Assembly: GCA_965662265.1 (NCBI GenBank)
Contig: CBFIGX010000008.1
Location: 1-64,000, forward strand
Reading direction: 5' to 3'
Length of the DNA stretch: 64,000 nucleotides
DNA from: CBFIGX01 sp965662265
GTDB taxonomy: Bacteria > Bacteroidota > Bacteroidia > Flavobacteriales > UBA7430
Shown: positions 43,280 through 52,566 of the stretch, piece by piece
How positions within the stretch are numbered: the stretch's first letter is position 1
Layout: each line of letters opens with the position of its first letter
The notes under the pieces: generated by a model
Databases searched by the model: none
What the model saw: the letters and a program-made list of their open reading frames with translations, nothing else
Told to the model about the DNA's origin: nothing
Program-made: the position numbers and the translations under genes

Positions 43280-44629
43280 ATGTTAAAGCATATATTCATT
43301 ATAGGAGCCGGCCGTTCTGCATCATCTTTAATAAAATATCTACTTGAAGAATCACATAATGAAAATTACTACATTAAATTAGGAGACACCGACTTATCTC
43401 TCGCTAAAAATAAAATTGGTGCACACCCAAACGGAACGGCAATATTATTTGATGTTTTTAATGATACACAAAGACAATCAGAAATTGAAAAAGCTGATAT
43501 AGTTGTTTCTATGCTACCAGCTCATCTCCATTTTAAAGTTGCAGAAGATTGTGTAAAATATCATACCAATTTAGTAACAGCTTCATACGTATCTAGTGAA
43601 ATCTACTCTTTAAATCAAGCTGCAAAAGAAAATGGTGTATTACTACTAAATGAAATTGGTTTAGACCCAGGTATAGACCATATGTCTGCCATGAAGGTAA
43701 TCGACGAGATTAAGAATAAAGGTGGAGAACTGACTAGTTTTAAATCGTATTGTGGTGGTTTAGTTGCTCCAGAATTCGATACCAATCCATGGAGGTACAA
43801 ATTTACTTGGAATCCTAGAAATGTTGTTTTAGCTGGGCAAGGTACTGCGCAATATATTGAAGACGGTAATCTAAAATATATTCCTTACGGACAGTTATTT
43901 AAAAGAACCGATGACTTGTCTGTTTTAGAATATGGAGAATTTGAAGCCTATGCAAACAGAGATTCTTTGTCTTATAGAGAAGTTTATAAACTAGAAAATA
44001 TACCAACATTACTTCGAGGTACATTAAGAAGACCAGGTTATGGCGAAGCGTGGGACTTGTTTGTCCAGCTAGGAATGACTGACGATAGCTTTAAGATGGA
44101 TGTTACAGGAATGACCTATAAAGATTTCTTTGTTTCGTTTATGGATAAAACAGACCTAAACATAAAAGAATACCTGAAAGCTACTTTTAACATCAGCGAC
44201 TCTGTATATACTAAAATGGAATGGTTAGGCTTCTTTGAAGAAACAAAGATTGAATTAGATATGGCTAGCCCTGCTGAAGTTTTGCAAAAGATACTCGAAG
44301 TAAAATGGTTGTTAGAGAAAGAAGATAAGGATATGATTGTGATGCAACATCAGTTTATCTATACTTTAAATAATAAGCAACACGAATTACACGCTTCTTT
44401 TGTTACCCTTGGAGAAGATGATGTTTATACAGGTATGGCAAAAACGGTTGGACTACCTGTTGGTATTGCTACTAAACTTATTTTAAGTGATGCCATTAAA
44501 AGTAAAGGGGTGGTTTTACCTGTAATAAAAGAAATTTACGGCCCTGTATTGGATGAGTTAGAAGCACATGGCATTCGATTTGTAGAAGAAATAATCAGTG
44601 AATCTACAAATCTAAATAATAGTCTTTAG
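43280..44629 (+). CDS. Saccharopine dehydrogenase-like protein
   Basis: This is a 449-residue NAD(P)-dependent oxidoreductase of the saccharopine dehydrogenase family. The Rossmann start IFIIGAGRSASSLIKYLL is clear, followed by VVSMLPAHLH, NEIGLDPGIDHM and FKSYCGGLVAPE, which resemble Lys9-type saccharopine reductases. In Bacteroidota it may act in lysine breakdown or a related reaction; the partner enzyme is not in the window. Its last 26 bases overlap the convergent methyltransferase gene. Confidence 0.85.
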   Translation: MLKHIFIIGAGRSASSLIKYLLEESHNENYYIKLGDTDLSLAKNKIGAHPNGTAILFDVFNDTQRQSEIEKADIVVSMLPAHLHFKVAEDCVKYHTNLVTASYVSSEIYSLNQAAKENGVLLLNEIGLDPGIDHMSAMKVIDEIKNKGGELTSFKSYCGGLVAPEFDTNPWRYKFTWNPRNVVLAGQGTAQYIEDGNLKYIPYGQLFKRTDDLSVLEYGEFEAYANRDSLSYREVYKLENIPTLLRGTLRRPGYGEAWDLFVQLGMTDDSFKMDVTGMTYKDFFVSFMDKTDLNIKEYLKATFNISDSVYTKMEWLGFFEETKIELDMASPAEVLQKILEVKWLLEKEDKDMIVMQHQFIYTLNNKQHELHASFVTLGEDDVYTGMAKTVGLPVGIATKLILSDAIKSKGVVLPVIKEIYGPVLDELEAHGIRFVEEIISESTNLNNSL

Positions 44630-45308
44630 TTAATGTTTTGTACTCTTTTGTGTATCTAGATTGATTATCATAAATACACAATTTTTCTAAAGATAAACTC
44701 TGCTTATCTTTTCCAAAAAAAAGTAAGCTTCGTTTGGTTTTTTTGTTGCCTTTTGAGCGTACGTCCATACGCTTATGAAGATGTCCATATGAACCTGATA
44801 TCTCAATTAATTTATTGGCTTGATTTAATGGCAAAATACAGGCAAAATAAGAGCAGTCTTTTCCTAAATCTCTCCATAAATTCATTAGGTGGTCTAAACG
44901 CAAACTTTCTTGATGTCTAGCCAAGTTTTTAATTGGATTGCAAGACAAATAAGAATTGGTGAAATAAGGAGGATTTGTGATGATCAAATCAAATTTTTTA
45001 TCGCAATGCCATGAATTAATATCAGCATTGTGCAAGTCAATCCTATGAGCCCAATCAGAATTAAATACATTTCGTGACGCCTCATGGAATGCATTTTGAT
45101 TTATTTCAACAGCAGTAATCTTGGATCTTTGCGAAGATTGTGCATACATTAGTGACAATAATCCTGTTCCTGTACCTATGTCAAGAACATCAATGTGTTT
45201 TATTGTAAATGAGTGAAGCCATGAGCCAAGTAAAATACCATCCGTTCCGACTTTCATCTCAGAGTGTTCTTGAAAAATATTAAACTCTTTAAATTTAAAT
45301 AGGCTCAT
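44604..45308 (-). CDS. TrmN6-like tRNA1(Val) adenine methyltransferase
   Basis: This is a 234-residue class I methyltransferase. The SAM motif is VLDIGTGTGLLSLM and the catalytic loop is IITNPPYFTNS, as in N6-adenine methyltransferases. The N-terminal FKEFNIFQEHSEMKVGTDGILLGSW is the signature of TrmN6, which methylates A37 of tRNA1(Val) (shown in part of that family's wording). Its start overlaps the end of the EamA gene by four bases, suggesting coupling. Confidence 0.88.
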   Translation of the reverse strand: MSLFKFKEFNIFQEHSEMKVGTDGILLGSWLHSFTIKHIDVLDIGTGTGLLSLMYAQSSQRSKITAVEINQNAFHEASRNVFNSDWAHRIDLHNADINSWHCDKKFDLIITNPPYFTNSYLSCNPIKNLARHQESLRLDHLMNLWRDLGKDCSYFACILPLNQANKLIEISGSYGHLHKRMDVRSKGNKKTKRSLLFFGKDKQSLSLEKLCIYDNQSRYTKEYKTLTKDYYLDL

Positions 45309-46186
45309 AAAGCTTCTTTAGATTTCATGTATGCATTTATGAGTATTGTTCCAATAATAATTACTACACCGTAATAAAACTCCAAAGTCATTACTTCGCT
45401 ATCACCAAAAATTAATATAGCAAGGATGATAGCATAAATAGGTTCCATATTAATACTAATGCTTACTGTAAATGGTGATAATACTTTTAACACCTCTATT
45501 CCCATCAAAAAAGCAAAGGCGGTACAAACCACACCTAATACGATCATGTAGAACCAATCTATTCCTATTGGTATTAGGTTGGTGAAATCTAATTGTTGTG
45601 TTAATGCCATAAAAACAATCATTGTAATGGTACCACCTAACATTTCGTGGTAGGCTATTGTACTGGCAGAATGGTTTTGAATTAATTTTGCATTCCAAAT
45701 AGAAAATATCGCGGCCATAAACGCTGATATTAAGCTTAATAGTATGCCTAAAGTATAGGCTTCTTCAAATGCAAATATGATATAGATTCCAGCTACCACT
45801 ACTAAACCTAATAATATTTCATAGAGCTTTACTTTTGATTTAAAAAAAAATGGTTCAATTAAAGCAACAAAAAGTGAGCATGATGCTAAACAACTTAATG
45901 TAACCGAAACATTAGAGACTTTTATAGCCTCAAAAAAAGTCAACCAATGAGCTGCTGTAATTAATCCTACAACCCACATCTGAAGCTTGTGTTTTATTGA
46001 GATTTTAGACCTACTATTAAATAAAAACCTCCAAACTAATAATGTTAAGTATGCAATAAACATTCTCCCGACAACTATAGAAGAGGAGGGGAGTTGAATA
46101 AGTTTCCCTAAAACTCCTGTAAATCCCCAAATTAAAACTGTTAAATGAAGAATGATGTAATACTTATATTTTGAGGCTATATTCAT
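45305..46186 (-). CDS. EamA-family transporter
   Basis: This is a 293-residue inner-membrane protein with about ten helices in two EamA repeats. WGFTGVLGKLI opens the first repeat; AFLMGIEVLKVLSPFTVSI and INMEPIYAIILAILIFGD mark the second. It resembles RhaT/RarD-type permeases of unknown substrate. It is unlike the shorter permease at 22247-23110 in detail but shares its architecture. Confidence 0.85.
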   Translation of the reverse strand: MNIASKYKYYIILHLTVLIWGFTGVLGKLIQLPSSSIVVGRMFIAYLTLLVWRFLFNSRSKISIKHKLQMWVVGLITAAHWLTFFEAIKVSNVSVTLSCLASCSLFVALIEPFFFKSKVKLYEILLGLVVVAGIYIIFAFEEAYTLGILLSLISAFMAAIFSIWNAKLIQNHSASTIAYHEMLGGTITMIVFMALTQQLDFTNLIPIGIDWFYMIVLGVVCTAFAFLMGIEVLKVLSPFTVSISINMEPIYAIILAILIFGDSEVMTLEFYYGVVIIIGTILINAYMKSKEAL

Positions 46187-46193
46187 TAAAAGA

Positions 46194-46222
46194 AAAAAAG
46201 TCCCACTTTTGGGGACTTTTGA
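46194..46222 (-). terminator. Terminator after the serine palmitoyltransferase gene
   Basis: AAAAGTCCC and GGGGACTTTT pair around a short ACTTTT loop, with a T run on the minus strand. It separates the palmitoyltransferase gene from the EamA gene that follows it on the same strand. Confidence 0.75.
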
Positions 46223-46238
46223 TTAAACTTCAATACGA

Positions 46239-47480
46239 TTAAACATTAGCAATTTCTTCAGAAATATACTCACCCCGTGCAAGCTTATCTTTAATTTCTG
46301 AGAAAGACTTAATTGTGTAGTCCACCTCATCAAGTGAATGAACAGCAGTAGGAATAAGCCTTAATAAAATAACGCCTTTAGGTACTACAGGATAAGTAAC
46401 TATAGAACAAAATATATTATAATTCTCTCTAAGGTCATAAGTTAAATTTGTAGCCTCTCCAACACCACCAGTAAGATAGACTGGTGTTACAGCAGATTCG
46501 GTGTTTCCTAACTCAAATCCAGCATTTCGGAGCCCTTTTTGGAGTGCATTAGCTATTTTCCAGAGTTTGTCTTTTTGCTCAGTTCCACGATTCATTATTT
46601 CAAGACGCTTAATGGCTCCAACAACTATAGGCATTGGTAAAGACTTTGCAAAGATTTGAGACCTCATGTTGTAACGAAGATATTCTATGACATCTGCAGT
46701 AGAAGAAATAAAGGCACCTATGGAAGCAAAAGACTTGGCGAAAGTTCCAAAATAAACATCAATAGCATCATTACACCCTAGTTCTTCACCAGTCCCTCGA
46801 CCTTCAGCTCCCATAGTACCAATTCCATGGGCATCGTCAACAAATAATCTAAAATTAAACTTACTTTTTAATGCGGTAATACCATTTAGATCACCTAGAT
46901 CACCAGACATGCCGAAAACTCCTTCTGTAATAACAAGTATTGCTCCTCCTGTTTCAGAAATAATTTTTTCAGCTCTTAATAGTTGCTTTTCTAAATTAGA
47001 AATATCATTATGAGGAAAAACAAAACGCTTTCCCTGGTGTAATCTTACCCCATCAATGATACATGCGTGACATTCACTATCATAAACAATAACATCTTTT
47101 CTATCTACTAAAGCATCAATTGCAGACACCATACCTTGGTAACCAAAATTCAATAATATAGAATCTTCTTTGTTTACATAGGCAGAGAGACCTTTTTCCA
47201 GAACTTCATGATAATCAGTATTACCAGACATCATTCTGGAACCCATTGGGCTTCCTAAACCCCAATCCTTTGCAGCTTTGGTATCAGCTTCTCTTACTTC
47301 TGGATGATTGGAAAGGCCTAGATAATTATTAATACTCCAAGTCAGCACTTCCTTTCCCCTAAACACCATCTTACTTGCAATATCTCCCTCAAGTTTAGGA
47401 TAAGTAAAATAACCGTGAGCATCCTTTGCGTGTTGTCCTAGGGGGCCACGATTTTCTTTAAGTTTTTCAAATAAATCCAT
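46239..47480 (-). CDS. Serine palmitoyltransferase-type alpha-oxoamine synthase
   Basis: This is a 413-residue PLP enzyme of the alpha-oxoamine synthase family. The N-terminal MDLFEKLKENRGPLGQ and FRGKEVLTWSINNYLGL closely follow the Bacteroidota serine palmitoyltransferase, which starts sphingolipid synthesis. DDAHGIGTMG binds PLP and the Schiff-base Lys lies in GTFAKSFAS. The related glycine C-acetyltransferase (Kbl) is the alternative, but the N-terminal block and the absence of a threonine dehydrogenase neighbour favour the sphingolipid role. A consensus promoter lies 24 bases upstream. Confidence 0.82.
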   Translation of the reverse strand: MDLFEKLKENRGPLGQHAKDAHGYFTYPKLEGDIASKMVFRGKEVLTWSINNYLGLSNHPEVREADTKAAKDWGLGSPMGSRMMSGNTDYHEVLEKGLSAYVNKEDSILLNFGYQGMVSAIDALVDRKDVIVYDSECHACIIDGVRLHQGKRFVFPHNDISNLEKQLLRAEKIISETGGAILVITEGVFGMSGDLGDLNGITALKSKFNFRLFVDDAHGIGTMGAEGRGTGEELGCNDAIDVYFGTFAKSFASIGAFISSTADVIEYLRYNMRSQIFAKSLPMPIVVGAIKRLEIMNRGTEQKDKLWKIANALQKGLRNAGFELGNTESAVTPVYLTGGVGEATNLTYDLRENYNIFCSIVTYPVVPKGVILLRLIPTAVHSLDEVDYTIKSFSEIKDKLARGEYISEEIANV

Positions 47481-47503
47481 TATAATATCGTTTGGAATTT
47501 AGG

Positions 47504-47533
47504 CAAAAATACGAATACATATAGACTAGCCAA
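47504..47533 (-). promoter_or_regulatory. Promoter of the serine palmitoyltransferase gene
   Basis: On the minus strand TTG (47533-47531) and TATTTTTG (47511-47504) are separated by exactly 19 bases, a full match to the Bacteroidota consensus. The predicted transcript starts about 18 bases before the start codon. Confidence 0.78.
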
Positions 47534-47583
47534 AATAGTTTAGTAATAGTATAAAGATTCCGTGAAAATTTTCTTTAAAATTA

Positions 47584-47591
47584 TATCTTTG
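47584..47591 (+). promoter_or_regulatory. Promoter element of the bamD operon
   Basis: TATCTTTG matches TAnnTTTG and ends only four bases before the bamD start codon, so the transcript may begin at or near the ATG. A near-match GTG (instead of TTG) stands 19 bases upstream at 47562-47564. Confidence 0.6.
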
Positions 47592-47595
47592 CAAG

Positions 47596-48384
47596 ATGAC
47601 AAAAAAAAGTATTTTATTCCTTGGTATTATGTTGAGTTTATTATTCAACTCATGTGGGGATTATCAAAAAATTCTCAAAAGCGATAATTTAGATTACAAG
47701 TATACGAAAGCTGTAGAGTTTTATGAGTCAGGCGAATATATAAAGGCGTTTCCACTTTTCGATGAGCTTCTACTTCTTTACAGAGGTACAAACAAAGCGG
47801 AAGACGTATACTATTACTACTGTCAAACTGAATACAACAAAGGCAACTTGATATCAGCGGCATATCATTTTAAAAATTTCTCCAACACCTACAAGGAAAA
47901 TATAAATGCAGAAGAATGTGCATTTTTAGCTCTCAAATGTCATTACAGCATGTCACCAGCTTATCGCTTAGACCAAACAAATACTCTTAAAGCGCTTGAT
48001 GAAATAGACATTTTTATAGACAGATTTCCCAACAGCATATACAAATCTGAATGTATTGCCCTAAGAGATAAACTGAACTATAAATTAGAATTGAAAAGTT
48101 TTGAAACAGCTAAACTATATTACACAACAGAGTACTATAAAGCAGCTATTCACGCGTTCAATCTATTTCTTGAAGATTATCAAAATTCAACTTTTAAAGA
48201 AGAAATATTATTTTTACAATTAAGTTGCAATTTTATGCTGGCAAAAAATAGTGTTGAAGAGAAAAAAGAAAAAAGAATAAAAGACACTATTATAGCTTAC
48301 AATCAATTTAAAAACAGCTATCCAGAAAGTAAATTTTCAATTGAAGCAAAAAAAATATCTAAACAAATTAAACTGCTAAAATAA
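47596..48384 (+). CDS. bamD: BamD, outer membrane assembly lipoprotein
   Basis: This is a 262-residue TPR lipoprotein of the BAM complex that folds outer-membrane proteins. The lipobox is at LLFNSCGDY. The start DYQKILKSDNLDYKYTKA, GEYIKAFPLFDEL and later DRFPNSIYKSE and DYQNSTFKEE are TPR helices typical of Bacteroidota BamD. It is the first gene of a run with rpoZ, coaBC, DUF4835 and recN, an order I have seen in other members of the phylum. Confidence 0.92.
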   Translation: MTKKSILFLGIMLSLLFNSCGDYQKILKSDNLDYKYTKAVEFYESGEYIKAFPLFDELLLLYRGTNKAEDVYYYYCQTEYNKGNLISAAYHFKNFSNTYKENINAEECAFLALKCHYSMSPAYRLDQTNTLKALDEIDIFIDRFPNSIYKSECIALRDKLNYKLELKSFETAKLYYTTEYYKAAIHAFNLFLEDYQNSTFKEEILFLQLSCNFMLAKNSVEEKKEKRIKDTIIAYNQFKNSYPESKFSIEAKKISKQIKLLK

Positions 48385-48398
48385 GCACACATAAAACT

Positions 48399-48719
48399 AT
48401 GGATTATAAAAAAACAAAAGCTGCGAAAACAACAACTACAAATAATAACAAAACATTTGAAGGCAAAGTTGGTAATATCTATGAAGCCATAGTAGCATTA
48501 GAAAAAAGGTCTAATCAAATAAGTCAAGAACTAAAAGAAGAACTTCTTGCTAAACTTGATGAATTTGCTACGCACAATGATAATTTAGATGAAATCTTTG
48601 AGAATAAAGAACAAATTGAAGTATCTAAATTTTACGAAAAACTACCTAAACCAACTCTTATTGCAATTCGTGAATTATTGGACGACGAACTATTCATTAA
48701 GTCTTCCAAGGAAGATTAA
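48399..48719 (+). CDS. rpoZ: RNA polymerase omega subunit, Bacteroidota type
   Basis: This is a 106-residue Rpb6/omega-like subunit. The start MDYKKTKA, NIYEAIVALEKRSNQIS, the NDNLDEIFENKEQIE helix and KFYEKLPKPTLIAI match the Bacteroidota form, which differs from the proteobacterial omega. It lies 14 bases after bamD and nine before coaBC. Confidence 0.92.
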   Translation: MDYKKTKAAKTTTTNNNKTFEGKVGNIYEAIVALEKRSNQISQELKEELLAKLDEFATHNDNLDEIFENKEQIEVSKFYEKLPKPTLIAIRELLDDELFIKSSKED

Positions 48720-48727
48720 AGTAATCA

Positions 48728-49930
48728 ATGCTTAGTGGCAAAAAAATACTTTTAGGAATTACAGGTGGTATTGCCGCTTACAAGTCTGCTCACATAGTAA
48801 GAGAATTTATTAAGGCAGGTGCTGATGTCAAATGCATACAAACACCTGCATCAAAAGATTTTATTACACCACTTACACTTTCAACGCTTTCTAAAAACGA
48901 AGTATACTCTGAATTTACAACTGATGAGGAGAATCCTAGGTGGAACGATCATGTTAGCCTAGGTTTATGGGCTGATATATTTATTATAGCACCAGCAACA
49001 GCAAACACATTAGCAAAAATGTGCCAAGGCATATGTGATAACTTGCTGATGGCTACATACCTATCTGCTAAATGCCCAGTCTATTTCGCACCAGCTATGG
49101 ATCTTGACATGTTTAAACATAGCTCTACACAATTAAACGTCAATACGTTAATATCTTTTGGTAATAAATTAATTCCATCAGGATATGGCGAGTTAGCCAG
49201 TGGGTTATCAGGAGAAGGGAGGATGGCAGAGCCACCTGAAATTAAAAGTCAAATAATTAACGATTTAAATAGCCAACTTCCATTACATCTCCGTAAGGTA
49301 TTAATTACTGCAGGCCCAACCTATGAAGCAATAGATCCAGTTAGATTTATCGGCAATCGTTCGTCTGGAAAAATGGGATGTGAATTAGCATTGAGTATGG
49401 CTAATAGAGGTGCGGAAGTAACTCTAATATTGGGCCCTTCCTCTCTCTCTCCTGAGCACAGCAATCTTAAAATAACCAGAGTGGAATCAGCAGAAGAAAT
49501 GTATAACGAATGTTTTATTCACTTCAATTCCTGTGATATATTTATTGGCTCGGCAGCTGTATCAGACTATACACCTAATAAAACTTCGTCCAAAAAAATT
49601 AAAAAAGAAAATCGCGTACCACAAATCAATTTAGTAAAAACTAAAGATATTATTTCTAGTTTAGCCAAAAACAAAGACAAACAGTTTATGGTTGGTTTTG
49701 CACTAGAAACTGATGACGAAATTAAGAATGCAACTTTAAAACTTCATAATAAAAATCTTGATTTAATTATCTTAAATTCGTTAAAGGATGAAGGTGCTGG
49801 TTTTGAAACTGATACTAATAAAATAAGCGTTATATCTAAAGACAATAATATTTGTCATTACGAGTTAAAAAGTAAGAAAGATGTTGCAGAAGATATTACA
49901 AACACTATACTTAATGAAATTAAATTTTAA
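48728..49930 (+). CDS. coaBC: CoaBC, coenzyme A biosynthesis
   Basis: This is a 400-residue bifunctional enzyme that joins cysteine to phosphopantothenate and decarboxylates the product. The flavoprotein half shows GITGGIAAYKSA, the catalytic His of WNDHVSLG and PAMDLDMF; the ligase half shows ITAGPTYEAIDPVRFIGNRS and AAVSDYTP. Its end overlaps the next gene by 17 bases. Confidence 0.94.
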   Translation: MLSGKKILLGITGGIAAYKSAHIVREFIKAGADVKCIQTPASKDFITPLTLSTLSKNEVYSEFTTDEENPRWNDHVSLGLWADIFIIAPATANTLAKMCQGICDNLLMATYLSAKCPVYFAPAMDLDMFKHSSTQLNVNTLISFGNKLIPSGYGELASGLSGEGRMAEPPEIKSQIINDLNSQLPLHLRKVLITAGPTYEAIDPVRFIGNRSSGKMGCELALSMANRGAEVTLILGPSSLSPEHSNLKITRVESAEEMYNECFIHFNSCDIFIGSAAVSDYTPNKTSSKKIKKENRVPQINLVKTKDIISSLAKNKDKQFMVGFALETDDEIKNATLKLHNKNLDLIILNSLKDEGAGFETDTNKISVISKDNNICHYELKSKKDVAEDITNTILNEIKF

Positions 49931-50837
49931 AGTCATACTACCTTTTATATTTGCTCTATCTTCCTTAGCTAGCCAAGCTCAAGAATTAAACTGCAGATTG
50001 CAGATTAATTCTCAAAAAATCAAAGGAACCAACAGACAAATGTTTACCACTATGAGGACTACATTGTTTGAATTTATGAATAATACCAGATGGACTAATG
50101 ATATTTTCTCTCAAGAAGAGCGAATAGAATGTAATATAACATTAAATCTTACTGAAAAAACTGGAGATACATATAAAGGGAATATATCTATCAAGTCAAG
50201 CAGGCCGATATATAGAACATCATATAATTCTCAAATGTTAAACATTATAGATTCAGATGTAAGGTTCGAATATGTAGAGAACGAAACACTTGAATTTAAC
50301 GAACATAATCACGGCTCAAACTTAGTAGCAATTCTTGCTTATTACGCTTATATTATAATTGGTATAGATTATGACACATACTCAAACTTAGGAGGGGAAC
50401 CTTATTACCTAAAAGCAAAGAAGATTTGCGACAATGCACAGTCAGATCAAAAAGCAAATGGTTGGAAATCGTTCGAGGGAACTTTTAATCGTTTTTGGCT
50501 TGTAGAAAACTTATTGCACAACGACTTTAAACCTTTAAGAAATGCACTTCACATGTATCACCTTAACGGCTTAGATATACTAACAGAGCAATCAGAAATG
50601 GGAAGAGATGAAATTACATCTGCTTTGTTTGAGGTTAAAAAATCTGCAGACAAAAAACAGAACTCGTACCTAACAAAAGTTTTTTTTGATGCTAAAGCAG
50701 ATGAAATTACAAAGATTTATTCTGATGGATTTATCACTAATAAAAATGAATTGGTCGATATGTTGAAGCAAATAGACCCAGCTAATTCTAATAAATGGGA
50801 TAGAATACTTGAAGACACCCAGAAAAGTGGTAGGTAA
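49914..50837 (+). CDS. DUF4835 exported protein
   Basis: This is a 307-residue protein with a signal peptide (to about residue 23, SQAQE) and a DUF4835 domain. LNCRLQINSQKIKGTNRQMF near the mature start and YYAYIIIGIDYDTYSNLGGEPYY in the middle (partly quoted) are typical. The family is Bacteroidota-specific, lies between coaBC and recN in many genomes, and has no known function. I use the ATG at 49914 because it opens straight into the signal peptide. Confidence 0.88.
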   Translation: MKLNFKVILPFIFALSSLASQAQELNCRLQINSQKIKGTNRQMFTTMRTTLFEFMNNTRWTNDIFSQEERIECNITLNLTEKTGDTYKGNISIKSSRPIYRTSYNSQMLNIIDSDVRFEYVENETLEFNEHNHGSNLVAILAYYAYIIIGIDYDTYSNLGGEPYYLKAKKICDNAQSDQKANGWKSFEGTFNRFWLVENLLHNDFKPLRNALHMYHLNGLDILTEQSEMGRDEITSALFEVKKSADKKQNSYLTKVFFDAKADEITKIYSDGFITNKNELVDMLKQIDPANSNKWDRILEDTQKSGR

Positions 50838-50842
50838 ATTCT

Positions 50843-52522
50843 ATGATTAATAACATTCGTATAAAAAACTTTACTATAATTGATTTCGTAGAAATTGAAT
50901 TTCATCGTGGGTTCACTGCAATAACAGGTGAAACTGGGTCAGGTAAATCTATTCTTATTGAAGCAATAAAACTCTTGTTGGGCCAAAGAGCAGATTCTAG
51001 TCAAGTTGGTACTTTTGGAACTAAATGTATATTAGAAGCCACATTTAATATCAGCGATTATTCTCTTCAGTATTTTTTCTCAAAAAACGACTTAGACTAT
51101 GATAAGAATAGTACCATCCTGAGAAGAGAAATAACTAATAACGGTAAATCAAGAGCATTTATTAATGATAGCCCCGTTAACTTAGCTCTGTTAAAGTCGC
51201 TTGGTGCTTGTTTATTAGATATTCATTCCCAACACCAAACCTTGCTTTTAAATGAATCCTTCTTTCAAACTGACTTAGTTGATGGTATTACTGGTTCTCA
51301 CATAAAAAGTCATGGCTCATTAATTGACAAATATAGAGATGAACACAAAAGTATCCGGTCTCTAGAATCCAAACTTGATGATTTAATAATTCAAAATGAA
51401 ACGTCTAGTGCGCAATCTGAATATTTTAAATTTTTAATTCAAGAATTAGACGAAGCATGTTTAACACCAGGAGAACAGAATCGTTTAGAAGATGAACTTA
51501 GCTTGATTCAAAACAAAGCATTAGTAGTAGATAGTCTGAGTGAGCTTCACGACTGCATTGATGGAGAAGAGTATACTATAAATTCCTTGATAGAAAAACA
51601 ACTTAAAAATTTAATAAAGCTCTCTAGTTCTAAAGAATCATACTCTTACCTATATGAAAGATTAAATAGTGTTCATATTGAATTAACTGACCTAAGAAAA
51701 GAATGTAATAATTTGTTAGTAACTATAGAGGATAATACTGTAAACCTTAATGAAGTTCAACAACGATTAAACACACTATACAATCTACAAAACAAACATA
51801 AAGTTAATAGTATTGAAGAGTTAATTCGCAAACACGAAGAGCTAAAAAATAAGATGGATAGTGCAACTAATACATCTGATTTAATAAAAGCACTTTCACT
51901 AGAATTAAATAGTAAAAAAAAGGTTTTAGATCAACTTGCTGTTAAAATTCATTCGAATAGGGTTAAGATAATCCCTAAGATAGAGTTTAACATTGTTAAG
52001 AAATTAAAATCTCTCGGAATTCCGAACTCTCAATTTATAATACAAGCACAAAAGATTAATAAATACGACTACAGTTGTGGCGCAGAAATAACATTTATGT
52101 TTTCAGCAAACAAGGGTGTTGAAATACAAAAATTATCAAAGGTTGCTTCTGGAGGGGAGTGTGCAAGGCTCATGTTATGCTTAAAATCTCTTTTAGCACA
52201 ACATCAAAACTTACCATGCTTAATTTTAGATGAAATTGATACTGGTATATCTGGAGAAATTGCAGCTAAAGTAGCTAAAGAACTAAAAGAAATATCTTCA
52301 AAAATGCAATTATTTGTAATTAGTCATTTGCCTCAGGTTGCTGCAAGTGCTAAACGTCATATTGAAATTTCTAAAACGGAAAATAGAGGTAAAACCACAA
52401 GCGAAATAAAATATTTAGATGAGAAAGAGCGAATTATGGCGTTAACAAAAATGCTAAGCGGAGAATCTCTTTCTGCTGCTGCTATTGAAAATGCAAAAGC
52501 TCTTTTACAATTGAGTCGCTAA
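50843..52522 (+). CDS. recN: RecN, DNA repair ATPase
   Basis: This is a 559-residue SMC-like repair protein. Walker A is TGETGSGKS, followed by DIHSQHQ; a central coiled coil spans about 150-400; the ABC signature is KVASGGECARLMLCLK and Walker B is CLILDEIDTGISGE. It starts six bases after the DUF4835 gene and ends the operon. Confidence 0.94.
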   Translation: MINNIRIKNFTIIDFVEIEFHRGFTAITGETGSGKSILIEAIKLLLGQRADSSQVGTFGTKCILEATFNISDYSLQYFFSKNDLDYDKNSTILRREITNNGKSRAFINDSPVNLALLKSLGACLLDIHSQHQTLLLNESFFQTDLVDGITGSHIKSHGSLIDKYRDEHKSIRSLESKLDDLIIQNETSSAQSEYFKFLIQELDEACLTPGEQNRLEDELSLIQNKALVVDSLSELHDCIDGEEYTINSLIEKQLKNLIKLSSSKESYSYLYERLNSVHIELTDLRKECNNLLVTIEDNTVNLNEVQQRLNTLYNLQNKHKVNSIEELIRKHEELKNKMDSATNTSDLIKALSLELNSKKKVLDQLAVKIHSNRVKIIPKIEFNIVKKLKSLGIPNSQFIIQAQKINKYDYSCGAEITFMFSANKGVEIQKLSKVASGGECARLMLCLKSLLAQHQNLPCLILDEIDTGISGEIAAKVAKELKEISSKMQLFVISHLPQVAASAKRHIEISKTENRGKTTSEIKYLDEKERIMALTKMLSGESLSAAAIENAKALLQLSR

Positions 52523-52536
52523 ATCATTTTTTCAAC

Positions 52537-52544
52537 TATATTTG
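52537..52544 (+). promoter_or_regulatory. Possible promoter element of fabI
   Basis: TATATTTG matches TAnnTTTG and ends 22 bases before the fabI start codon. The nearest upstream TTG is 23 bases away instead of 19, so the match is partial. Confidence 0.4.
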
Positions 52545-52566
52545 TCTAAAATTAACACGTAAAAAT

